From Rhodococcus sp. (in: high G+C Gram-positive bacteria) (lineage in GTDB: Bacteria > Actinomycetota > Actinomycetes > Mycobacteriales > Mycobacteriaceae), in NCBI GenBank assembly GCA_012514505.1, contig JAAZAD010000088.1, positions 1-38,768 on the forward strand: a stretch of DNA of 38,768 nucleotides, read 5' to 3'. The notes beneath the pieces were generated by a model. That model ran no database searches, was not told where the DNA came from, and worked only from the letters and a program-made list of their open reading frames with translations. This document shows positions 16,815-23,603 of the stretch, piece by piece. A program made the position numbers and the translations under genes. Positions within the stretch are counted from its first letter, which is position 1, and every line of letters starts with the position of its first letter.

Positions 16815-18994
16815 CAGCTGCGCGCGCTCATCACCATCCGGGCGAGCTGCCGCGGGGTAGCGTTCGGCAGGTAGGCCCTGCTGATCGCGACGCCGATCCG
16901 AGGCAGATCTCCTTCGTCGCGGTAAGCCAGGAAGACTGGCTCGTATCGGGGCTTGAACTTCTTCTTGAAGCTGTGCAGGGAACGGAAACCGTAGAACGGC
17001 TCCATAGCGGCGCCCAGCAGATCGAGTGCTCGCTCGGTGGTCCCGATCGTCGACGGATCATCAGCGCCCGCTAACGGTGCACCCGACAACGACACGAACT
17101 GGGCACCTTGCGATCCGAACTCGAGCATCGCCGAACCGAGCAGGAACTCGATCACCGGCCCGAACCCGTGCCCTGCGCGCCGCATCACATCGAGGGTCCA
17201 GCCACGGATCACCCTTCCCGGTCCATACACCGGAAGCCACGACAGAACGCCCAGCACGTCGCCGTCGGCGTTGAGCGCCAGCGATACGTAGACCGCCTCG
17301 TCCATCGCCTCGTCGATGCCCCCGAGGGTGAAGCCCATCTCCGGCAGTCCTTTACCGCCCACCCACTCGTCAGAGATTCCAGCCACTTGGCCGCGAATCG
17401 TCAGCGGCTGCTCAGCCAGGCGCACGAGCCGGTGCTCGATCCCTTCTTTGCGCGCCTTGTTCAGGGCGGTGCGTACGCCCTGCCACGACTTGCCTTTGAA
17501 CGCGAGCCCCTCGAGGTCGACGATCGAGTCCTCGGCGATCTTCACCGTCCGCCAACCGGCGTTTCGAGCCGCGTCCGCCGTACCCTCTCCGACGGAGAAC
17601 CAGCAGGGAGTGAGACCGCTCGACTCGGCGAACTCGACGAAACCCCGGACAGCAGCCTCCGTGTCGGCCGGGCTGCACACCGGGTCGGTCAGCGCGATCA
17701 TCACCCCTGCATGCCGCTGAAACGCCACGAACCCGCGTCCCGAGTCGACATCGCTACGGTCCGACGACGCAGGCCCATCGAGAAACTGATAACGATTTCC
17801 CTCCCACGTGGTCATCCACGACATCGTTCCCCCGCCGTACTCGGAAAGCAACGACTTAGCGCGGTGCAGATCGTCCACCCCGCGATCACCCACCCGAGCG
17901 GCGACATCGAACGCGAACCGTCCGGAGACCAAGACACCGGTCAGCGCGACCCACAGCAGAGACGTGCCAAGGAGAATCCCGCCGCCAGGCTGAAAGTCGG
18001 TGAACGCGACCAGTGACACAACCACCAGCAGTCCAAGGATGTTGAAAGCGCCGACGACCAGAGTCACGGCCCACGCCCAGCGCTTTCCTTTGCGCAACTG
18101 CCACGCGACGAGAACAATCGCCGCGACTTCCACCCAGCGCACCCAGACGGCCCCGCCGTCAGAATCCGTCGGACTGAACGGGCCTTCCCCCGGCAGGAGC
18201 CACATCACGACATCGGCGACTCCGATCGCGATCATGCCGGCGAAGGCCAGCAGACGGACCTCGCGCCGAGTGCGCGGCGCAAAGCCTCGCTCGACGGTGC
18301 TGAAGTACCTCTCCCCTAGGACGAGCATCAGGGCGAAAGAAACGAGGTGCGAGACGTCGGCCAGGGTGCCGTCGAACATCAGAGACACCGACACGTACAC
18401 GGCCAGCAACAACCTGACCCTGAGCCGCCACGGCGACGTCAGCGTCGCGGACGCCGCAGCGACCGCACCGACGATAGCGGTCGTCATGCCGACATCGCGC
18501 GTCGCGGCGAGGTGCGATGGCCACTCCCAGTGAATGCCTGCGATCACGTCACTGCTGAGCACCCAGGCGAACAGCAGCGTGAGTCCTAGCCCCACCACCT
18601 GACCAACGATCATGACGAATGCCAACCGGACTGTTCCGAGCCGGGCCTCCGCCCACGCCACCGCCGTCAAGAGCATCACCACGATGGTCACGAACTGCCA
18701 CGGCGTCAAGCCGAAAAAGGCGCCGGTGACGACCACCCAGTATTGCCCCTCGCGGAAGGCGCCGACGCCATAGCCGACGTCTTCGAGGAGCGAGGAACCC
18801 GACAGCGACCGCCAGGCAGTGCCGGTAGCCACCGCAATGATCACATATGCGAGGGCCAGGAGAATCGAGAGCGGAGCGCGAGAGAAGAGCGAAAGAATGC
18901 CGCTCCGGAACCTCGAGACAAGGACCGAGAAACGACTCGGTGAAGCTATAACGCCATCACCGCTCGCAGTCGGTAGCTCAGAAACAGATGTCAT
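16814..18994 (-). CDS. MprF-like aminoacyl-tRNA:lipid aminoacyltransferase (DUF2156 domain)
   Basis: 726 residues from ATG 18994; upstream in-frame ATGs at 19012, 19024 and 19030 are possible. The N-terminal 330 residues hold about nine membrane helices; the first six, with DVGMTTAIVGA and SHLVSFALMLVLG, resemble an inactive rhomboid fold. The C-terminal 330 residues are a double-GNAT domain like that of MprF/LysX: RGFVAFQRHAGVMIALTDPVC, then RGWTLDVMRRAGH.FGPVIEFLL and the ending SLHSFKKKFKPRYEP (672-686). This family moves an amino acid from aminoacyl-tRNA to phosphatidylglycerol or diacylglycerol on the inner leaflet, altering surface charge and resistance to cationic peptides. No fused synthetase is present, unlike mycobacterial LysX; instead a stand-alone AlaRS paralogue is divergent from it, pointing to alanine. 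Confidence 0.87.
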   Translation of the reverse strand: MTSVSELPTASGDGVIASPSRFSVLVSRFRSGILSLFSRAPLSILLALAYVIIAVATGTAWRSLSGSSLLEDVGYGVGAFREGQYWVVVTGAFFGLTPWQFVTIVVMLLTAVAWAEARLGTVRLAFVMIVGQVVGLGLTLLFAWVLSSDVIAGIHWEWPSHLAATRDVGMTTAIVGAVAAASATLTSPWRLRVRLLLAVYVSVSLMFDGTLADVSHLVSFALMLVLGERYFSTVERGFAPRTRREVRLLAFAGMIAIGVADVVMWLLPGEGPFSPTDSDGGAVWVRWVEVAAIVLVAWQLRKGKRWAWAVTLVVGAFNILGLLVVVSLVAFTDFQPGGGILLGTSLLWVALTGVLVSGRFAFDVAARVGDRGVDDLHRAKSLLSEYGGGTMSWMTTWEGNRYQFLDGPASSDRSDVDSGRGFVAFQRHAGVMIALTDPVCSPADTEAAVRGFVEFAESSGLTPCWFSVGEGTADAARNAGWRTVKIAEDSIVDLEGLAFKGKSWQGVRTALNKARKEGIEHRLVRLAEQPLTIRGQVAGISDEWVGGKGLPEMGFTLGGIDEAMDEAVYVSLALNADGDVLGVLSWLPVYGPGRVIRGWTLDVMRRAGHGFGPVIEFLLGSAMLEFGSQGAQFVSLSGAPLAGADDPSTIGTTERALDLLGAAMEPFYGFRSLHSFKKKFKPRYEPVFLAYRDEGDLPRIGVAISRAYLPNATPRQLARMVMSARS

Positions 18995-19146
18995 ACGGCG
19001 ATCGTAAATCATTGCGATGCACATGATCATCGTTAGTATGACTTGAGCCGATAATTCAGCATCCAGAACCACCCATAAGCACCCCTCGACGGGGTCGACT
19101 ACGCGACCGGGAAAGCCCACATGCGCGAAACACAAGGAGTCTTTGT
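18995..19146. promoter_or_regulatory. Divergent promoter region between the MprF-like and AlaRS-like genes
   Basis: Two -10-like boxes lie back to back: CATACT on the minus strand (19035-19040) facing the transferase and GATAAT on the plus strand (19050-19055) facing the synthetase. Neither has a clear -35. The synthetase leader would be about 85 nt and can form two competing small hairpins, CCCC/GGGG (19082-19094) and GGTCG/CGACC (19093-19108). Shared control of the two genes is likely from this layout. Confidence 0.4.
19134..19139 (+). promoter_or_regulatory. Strong ribosome-binding site of the AlaRS-like gene
   Basis: AAGGAG ends seven nt before ATG 19147. It is one of the best Shine-Dalgarno sites in the window and fixes the start of the synthetase paralogue. 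Confidence 0.8.
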
Positions 19147-20550
19147 ATGGATATCAATTCAATTCGTAGTCTCTATCTCGACTACTTCACCAGCCACGGC
19201 CACGCGGTGATCGAGCACGCGCCGCTAGTACTTGAAGAAGATTCCACGACCCTGTTCACCGGAAGCGGGATGCAACCGCTCCTGCCGTACCTCCTCGGGG
19301 CCGAACACCCGAGCGGCTCCCGCCTGGTCGACGTCCAACCCTGCCTCAGGTCTCAGGACATCGAAGAGGTCGGCGACAACCGGCACACGACCTTCTTCGA
19401 GATGCTCGGCAACTGGAGCCTCGGCGCCTACTTCAAGCCTGAGCAGATCCGTTACGCATGGGAGTTCCTCGTCGACAAGGTCGGCCTGGATCCCCACCGG
19501 CTGTACGTCACGGTGTACTCCGGCGACGAGTCGCTCGGAATCCACTCCGATGAAGAAAGCGCCGAGGTCTGGCGCGAACTCTTCACCGGGGCAGGCGTCA
19601 GCGCCGACCGGGTTGACCTCGTCACCGAAGCCCGCGGCAACGACGAAGGCAGCGCGGGAGCCCGCATCTGCGGATATCGAGACAAGAACTGGTGGTCCCG
19701 CAACGGCGCGCCCGACACCATGCCCATCGGCGACCCAGGAGGGCCGGACACCGAGGTCTTCTACTACTTTCCGCAGGTCCAGCACGATCCCGCTTTCGGA
19801 GCGCACCCCCACCCCAACTCCGACGGCGGCCAGTATCTTGAGATCGGCAACTCGGTCTTCATGCAGTTCCAAAGGGTCGAGAGCGGCCTGGCCGAGCTGC
19901 CTCGTCGAAATGTCGACTTCGGCGGCGGACTCGAACGGATCGCTGCCGCCGCGATCGACAGTCCCGATGTCTATCGCGTTGGCACCCTCTGGCCCATCAT
20001 CTGCCGCCTCGAAGAACTGAGCGGACGCCACTACGCCGACGAGACAATGGCGATGCGCGTGATCGCCGACCACGTTCGCGGTGCGGTGTTCCTCATCGCC
20101 GACGGCGTCCGCCCATCCGCCAAAGAACACGGCTATGTGCTCCGCCGACTGCTCCGGCGAGCAATCCGGTTCGCGCATGCGATCGAGTGCTTCGAAGGCA
20201 CTCTCACCGCTGCGGCGGAGGTGGTCATCGACGTGTACTCGACCGCCTACCCGTCCGTCGCCTCGTCGCGGACACAGATTCTCGAGGCCCTCGCCAAAGA
20301 AGAGCGGCAATTCCGCCGCACCCTCGGGAAAGGCCTTCGCGAGTTGCGTCGCCTAGGGAAAGAGTCCAGGCCGCTCAACGGAGGCGACCTGTTCACGCTC
20401 TACGAACGGTATGGCTTCCCCGTCGAACTGGCAGTGGAAGAAGCAGCTCGGATGAACATCGCACTGGTTGCGAGCTGGCGAACCGAGTTCGACGTGGCGA
20501 AAGAGAACCAGCGCCTGGCATCAAAGGCATCGACCAATCTCGGAATTTAG
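19147..20550 (+). CDS. Minimal alanyl-tRNA synthetase paralogue without editing and C-Ala domains
   Basis: 467 residues against roughly 870-900 for a normal AlaRS. The class II catalytic core is intact: motif 2 region QPCLRSQDIEEVGDNRHTTF then FEMLGNWSLGAYF, and motif 3 VDFGGGLERIAAAA. The tRNA-recognition helical domain is also present (ADHVRGAVFLIADGVRPS, GYVLRRLLRRAIRFA). The protein stops just after the LFTLYERYGFPVELAVEEA segment, equivalent to the end of the well-known E. coli 461-residue fragment that still charges tRNA-Ala and minihelices. The H-x3-H editing site and DHHA1/C-Ala domain are absent. The shortened motif 2 loop and DKNWWSRNGAPDTMPIGDPG differ from the housekeeping actinobacterial enzyme and recall short AlaRS forms of other phyla, suggesting transfer. 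A perfect terminator and a tRNA-like RNA follow, so it is not a decayed gene. Confidence 0.92.
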   Translation: MDINSIRSLYLDYFTSHGHAVIEHAPLVLEEDSTTLFTGSGMQPLLPYLLGAEHPSGSRLVDVQPCLRSQDIEEVGDNRHTTFFEMLGNWSLGAYFKPEQIRYAWEFLVDKVGLDPHRLYVTVYSGDESLGIHSDEESAEVWRELFTGAGVSADRVDLVTEARGNDEGSAGARICGYRDKNWWSRNGAPDTMPIGDPGGPDTEVFYYFPQVQHDPAFGAHPHPNSDGGQYLEIGNSVFMQFQRVESGLAELPRRNVDFGGGLERIAAAAIDSPDVYRVGTLWPIICRLEELSGRHYADETMAMRVIADHVRGAVFLIADGVRPSAKEHGYVLRRLLRRAIRFAHAIECFEGTLTAAAEVVIDVYSTAYPSVASSRTQILEALAKEERQFRRTLGKGLRELRRLGKESRPLNGGDLFTLYERYGFPVELAVEEAARMNIALVASWRTEFDVAKENQRLASKASTNLGI

Positions 20551-20616
20551 CTGACGCACCGCAGTACAAACAGAGTTTGCGATGCCAACAAATCTGATCG
20601 ATTGTTTTGCGCAGGC

Positions 20617-20646
20617 TTGCAATTCCAACGACAACCCGCCTAAAGT
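20617..20646 (+). promoter_or_regulatory. Promoter-like sequence of the mini-tRNA gene
   Basis: TTGCAA (20617-20622) and TAAAGT (20641-20646) are separated by 18 nt, a good sigma70-type -35/-10 pair. Initiation would fall near 20653, giving a 5' leader of about 17 nt before the folded RNA at 20670. This would let the RNA be made independently of the synthetase message. Confidence 0.55.
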
Positions 20647-20669
20647 CTAAATCAGCCTACTCGGCACGA

Positions 20670-20722
20670 GGGGGATGCGCCGGTTGGGGTGCCATTGATA
20701 CGTTCGATCCGTATGTCCTCCA
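20670..20722 (+). ncRNA. Anticodon-less tRNA-Ala-like RNA (mini-tRNA) with G3:U70 and A73
   Basis: Hand folding gives a compact tRNA lacking the anticodon arm. Acceptor stem: GGGGGAT (20670-20676) pairs with GTCCTCC (20715-20721), 7 bp, with the third pair G672.T719 equal to G3:U70, the identity element for AlaRS. The next base, A722, is discriminator A73, also required for alanine. D-like arm: GCGCC (20677-20681) pairs with GGTGC (20688-20692) around loop GGTTGG, which could supply the G18-G19 pair. Linker CATTG (20693-20697) replaces the anticodon arm and variable loop. T-arm: ATACG (20698-20702) and CGTAT (20710-20714) pair perfectly around TTCGATC, a canonical T-loop with the G53-C61 pair. 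The CTCCA 3' end and the T-loop equal those of E. coli tRNA-Ala. CCA is not encoded. It sits 119 nt after the minimal AlaRS gene and 2 nt before a terminator. Confidence 0.82.
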
Positions 20723-20724
20723 CT

Positions 20725-20762
20725 AAGAATCGTTGGAGAATTTGATTTCTCCAACGATTCTT
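20725..20762 (+). terminator. Perfect 16-bp hairpin terminator after the mini-tRNA
   Basis: AAGAATCGTTGGAGAA (20725-20740) and TTCTCCAACGATTCTT (20747-20762) are perfect inverted copies around loop TTTGAT, followed by the T-rich CTTTG. It begins two nt after the discriminator base of the tRNA-like RNA, exactly where a tRNA-gene terminator would be expected. Confidence 0.85.
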
Positions 20763-20795
20763 CTTTGCGTCGATATGCAATCCCGGGAGGCGAAC

Positions 20796-22094
20796 TTGAT
20801 CTCTCGACCGGAAGCAATTCAATTGCCCGGCATCGCCATCACCAGCGGCCCCGTTCCTGTTGTAGTCATCGCGACCGCGGCCGTCGCCATCCTCTGGCTG
20901 GTGGCGATTCGCTCGCGTCGGCACGTCATCACCGTTGGCATTGCAGCGGGAATCGCCCTGATCGTCTACCTCACGGTGAGTCGGCTCCTGGTTGCCTTGT
21001 CCATCCTGCCGGAGCCCCTCCCCGGCACCGTCTGCTTCTGGATCGCCGTCGGCATGTTTGCGCTCATCCTCGCCGTCCCCCGACTGCGGCGTGCGAAGTC
21101 GTGGCGGACGCGACTGATCTCAATCATCGCGGTGGGTTCTGTCGTTCTCGGAGCAGCGAACGGCGTCAATCGAGAGTTCGACGCCTATCCCACTCTCGCG
21201 TCGCTCGTCGAATCAGACGAGGTCGATGCCGCATCGCCCGACGAGTTCGACGCCCACGGCATCCAGATCGTCGACCTGCCCGACTGGCGTCCTCCGAGCG
21301 ATCTTCCTGGCCGTGGACGCCTCGTGACGATGCCGATCCCGCCGACGAGATCGGGCTTCCAGGCTCGCGACGCGATCGTTTACCTGCCGCCCGCATACTC
21401 CTCGAATCCGCGACCTCGACTACCCGTTCTCGTGCTCCTCGCCGGCCAGCCCGGGTCACCAAGCGACTGGCTACACAGTGGCGCGATGCCGTCGACGATG
21501 GATGCGTTCGCCGCCTCGCACAGAGGGGTCACGCCCGTCGTCATCGTCGCCGACGGCACCGGTACCCGGTGGGCAAATCCGGCATGTGTCGATTCCCCCG
21601 CGGGCAATGTCTCGACGTACCTGACTGCAGACCTTCGCGCCTGGGCTGATCGCGAACTGACTGTCGCCCGAGACCGTAGCGGGTGGGCAGTCGGCGGACT
21701 CAGCTACGGCGGCACCTGCGCCATGCAGCTTGTCACCAATCATCCGGACGTATACAGCGTCGTTCTGAACATGTCTGGCCAGCTCGAACCCACCATCGGC
21801 AGTCGCCGTCGCACGGTGAATACCCTCTTCGGCGGTAACGAAGAAGCATTCCGGCGAGTGAACCCGATGGACATCATGGCGGTCCGCGCGTTTCCGGAGA
21901 CTTCCGGTGCATTCGTCGTCGGAGCCGACGACTCCGAGTATCGCCCCGACCTCGAGCGCGTCTATGCGTCAGCGAAGAGGTCCGGGATGCAGGTCGAGCT
22001 CACCACGCTGCCGGGCGGCCACAGCTTCGCTGTTTGGCGCGCAGGCCTCGCCGACCGATTGCCCTGGATCGCCGCCCACCTCGGGATCGGTTGA
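20796..22094 (+). CDS. Membrane-anchored serine esterase (Esterase D/FrmB-like), candidate aminoacyl-lipid hydrolase
   Basis: 432 residues from TTG 20796, which has GGAGG five nt upstream; an in-frame ATG at 20775 lacks such a site. Four membrane helices occupy roughly residues 18-120. An extracytoplasmic alpha/beta-hydrolase domain follows: nucleophile elbow GLSYGG with Ser303, acidic residue D378 or D379 in VVGADDSEY, and His409 in GGHSF. The domain belongs to the superfamily that includes antigen-85 mycolyltransferases and S-formylglutathione hydrolases. In corynebacteria and enterococci, hydrolases that remove alanine from alanyl-lipids are encoded next to MprF homologues, so the same role is plausible here. 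It lies 34 nt after the mini-tRNA terminator and may be transcribed by read-through. A stem-loop follows the gene. Confidence 0.8.
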   Translation: MISRPEAIQLPGIAITSGPVPVVVIATAAVAILWLVAIRSRRHVITVGIAAGIALIVYLTVSRLLVALSILPEPLPGTVCFWIAVGMFALILAVPRLRRAKSWRTRLISIIAVGSVVLGAANGVNREFDAYPTLASLVESDEVDAASPDEFDAHGIQIVDLPDWRPPSDLPGRGRLVTMPIPPTRSGFQARDAIVYLPPAYSSNPRPRLPVLVLLAGQPGSPSDWLHSGAMPSTMDAFAASHRGVTPVVIVADGTGTRWANPACVDSPAGNVSTYLTADLRAWADRELTVARDRSGWAVGGLSYGGTCAMQLVTNHPDVYSVVLNMSGQLEPTIGSRRRTVNTLFGGNEEAFRRVNPMDIMAVRAFPETSGAFVVGADDSEYRPDLERVYASAKRSGMQVELTTLPGGHSFAVWRAGLADRLPWIAAHLGIG

Positions 22095-22147
22095 GTGTTC
22101 GAAGGCGGCTTGACCTCCGACCAGTTCGGCCGGGAAGACGCGAAAGC

Positions 22148-22188
22148 GGCCGATCGACGCCGGCATAGTGCCCCGGCGCCGATCGGCC
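22148..22188 (+). terminator. Stem-loop after the esterase gene
   Basis: Arms 22148-22163 (GGCCGATCGACGCCGG) and 22173-22188 (CCGGCGCCGATCGGCC) pair over 16 positions with one mismatch and a 9-nt loop, about 54 nt past the esterase stop. No T-tract follows on the plus strand. Confidence 0.55.
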
Positions 22189-22218
22189 GATCCCTCGAAG
22201 CATCCCTCCCAAGATGCA

Positions 22219-22240
22219 CGCTTAACTAGCGCTTAACTAG
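22219..22240. repeat. Tandem 11-bp repeat, two copies
   Basis: CGCTTAACTAG is repeated at 22219-22229 and 22230-22240, followed by another CTAG. It lies between two convergent genes. Two copies are too few to be a CRISPR array; its role is unknown. Confidence 0.6.
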
Positions 22241-22248
22241 CTAGACTG

Positions 22249-22521
22249 TCAATTGAGCACTGTGGCATACAGCGCGATCGCCACGATTCCCCACACCAAT
22301 GAGATCCATCCAAGGATGATTGCCCATTTCGCTTGATCGGCCCCAGCGATCGCACCGTTCGACGCCGCGATCTCCTTCTTCGCCTGGTATCCGACCGCGA
22401 GCGCACCGATGGAAAGAATGAACGGGAAGAGCACGAACGACACGATCGCCATGATCAGTGCGACAAGCGCTTTGGTACTTTTCTGCTGGGGGCCGCCGAT
22501 CGGTCCCGCTTGGTAGGCCAT
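22249..22521 (-). CDS. Small two-helix membrane protein, DUF4190-like
   Basis: 90 residues with a soluble Gly/Pro/Gln-rich start, a first hydrophobic segment (residues 18-45), a short charged loop with QAKKEIAASNG, and a second hydrophobic segment (65-88). This layout matches DUF4190 proteins, small actinobacterial membrane proteins of unknown function. ATG 22521 has AAGGAG at six nt, a strong site. It converges on the esterase gene and lies 97 nt after the lipoprotein esterase stop region upstream, so it may be the last gene of that run or separate. Confidence 0.75.
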   Translation of the reverse strand: MAYQAGPIGGPQQKSTKALVALIMAIVSFVLFPFILSIGALAVGYQAKKEIAASNGAIAGADQAKWAIILGWISLVWGIVAIALYATVLN

Positions 22522-22618
22522 GTGTTCTCCTTTTTTGTTAGCCAACACTGGTCGAAATGTTCTTGAGCGCCCGCCCCGGCCGAGTCAATTTCGGCACCCG
22601 ACCCTGCGACAGGAGCAC

Positions 22619-23590
22619 TCAATCACGCGCGGCGTCGTGCGCGGACCGACTGATCGTCTCGAGTACTGTGATGAATTGCGGATTCCCAGGGTCGACGATC
22701 TGAACATGATTAATTCCGGGTAGAATCACCAGTTCTGCTTTTGCCCCGGCAGCTTTAGCCGCCCGAATATAGTTCCGACTGAGGACGGCGGGCACAATAC
22801 GGTCTTTGTCGCCATTCATTGCAATCACCGGAATGGCCGGTTCGATATTCTGAATCGGATCGACCTCCGCGTAGCGTTCAGGGACCTCGTCGGGCGTTCC
22901 AGACAAGGCCTCGACGATATTCTTATCTCCCATCTGCACCGCGGTGGTCATGTCGATGGGCCCGGACAGCGAGATCACGCGCTCCGGTTTGAATCGGGGT
23001 TTGGAGCCTACATCATCATTCTTCAACTTGTGACGAGTTCCGGCCCACATCGAGAGCTGCCCTCCCGCTGAGTGCCCGGCAACAACCACGTCGTCGGTGT
23101 TAAGCGAAGGTACCGCCTTCTTGATGTTCGGGATGTAGTCCAGAGCCGCCGCGACGTCGGCAAATGTCGTCGGCCAGCCGCCTCCCGCGCCGACCCGGCG
23201 ATACTCTACGTTGTAAACCGCCAGCCCACGTTCGGCCAGACGCCGAGCAAACGTGACGAACACATCCGCACCGATCTCCGACTTCCAGGCACCACCGTGA
23301 ATCAGCACCACCAGCGGGACTTCACCCGCCCCGTACTCCCCCGGCGGCAGGAATAGATCGGCCCAGTTCTGATCGTCGTCCCGCGATCCGGTCGTCGTCG
23401 GATAGAGGTACCGCTTCGCGTCGACATTGGTCGACGCGGCGACCTTGGCGAAGTCCTCCGCAGCTTTACCCGGATCGGCCGGCGTTGCGGCCGAGTCGGC
23501 GGGATTCGCCTCACTGGTGGAGTCGTCAGAGCACGCGCCGACCGTGAGAAGCACGGCGGCGACGGTGAACGCGGCAACTGCCTTGCGCAT
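22619..23590 (-). CDS. Lipoprotein alpha/beta-hydrolase (HSL/kynurenine formamidase-like esterase)
   Basis: 323 residues. The signal peptide ends in lipobox VGAC with Cys20, then about 40 disordered residues. The hydrolase core shows the oxyanion motif HGGAW (98-102), nucleophile GHSAGG with Ser174, an acidic residue near D263 (NGDKDRIV) and His295 (GINHVQIV), so all catalytic parts are present. It should hydrolyse small ester or amide substrates at the cell surface. ATG 23590 has GAAGGA about eight nt upstream and lies 13 nt after the stop of the solute-binding lipoprotein gene, so the two form an operon. The partner suggests that the esterase prepares or clears the ligand. Confidence 0.85.
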   Translation of the reverse strand: MRKAVAAFTVAAVLLTVGACSDDSTSEANPADSAATPADPGKAAEDFAKVAASTNVDAKRYLYPTTTGSRDDDQNWADLFLPPGEYGAGEVPLVVLIHGGAWKSEIGADVFVTFARRLAERGLAVYNVEYRRVGAGGGWPTTFADVAAALDYIPNIKKAVPSLNTDDVVVAGHSAGGQLSMWAGTRHKLKNDDVGSKPRFKPERVISLSGPIDMTTAVQMGDKNIVEALSGTPDEVPERYAEVDPIQNIEPAIPVIAMNGDKDRIVPAVLSRNYIRAAKAAGAKAELVILPGINHVQIVDPGNPQFITVLETISRSAHDAARD

Positions 23591-23603
23591 GAATGTGTCC
23601 TTC

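Noticed and set aside
19056-19133. T-box riboswitch in the AlaRS-like leader
   Set aside because: The leader is too short, and no T-box sequence or antiterminator/terminator pair is visible, only two small competing hairpins.
19147-20550. AlaRS paralogue as a pseudogene truncated by deletion
   Set aside because: Strong ribosome-binding site, intact class II motifs, a domain-boundary end and a downstream ordered RNA gene argue for a functional short protein.
20663-20693. Alternative stem GGCAC (20663-20667) with GTGCC (20689-20693)
   Set aside because: It would break the D-like arm and acceptor stem. It may form in the precursor before 5' processing, but it does not explain the T-arm and identity elements.
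20670-20722. Reading the tRNA-like sequence as a normal tRNA or a decayed tRNA fragment
   Set aside because: There is no room for an anticodon arm, yet acceptor stem, T-arm, discriminator, terminator and promoter-like elements are all intact. Random decay would not keep G3:U70, A73 and a perfect T-arm together.
22219-22240. CRISPR array
   Set aside because: Only two 11-bp copies without spacers; no cas genes in the window.
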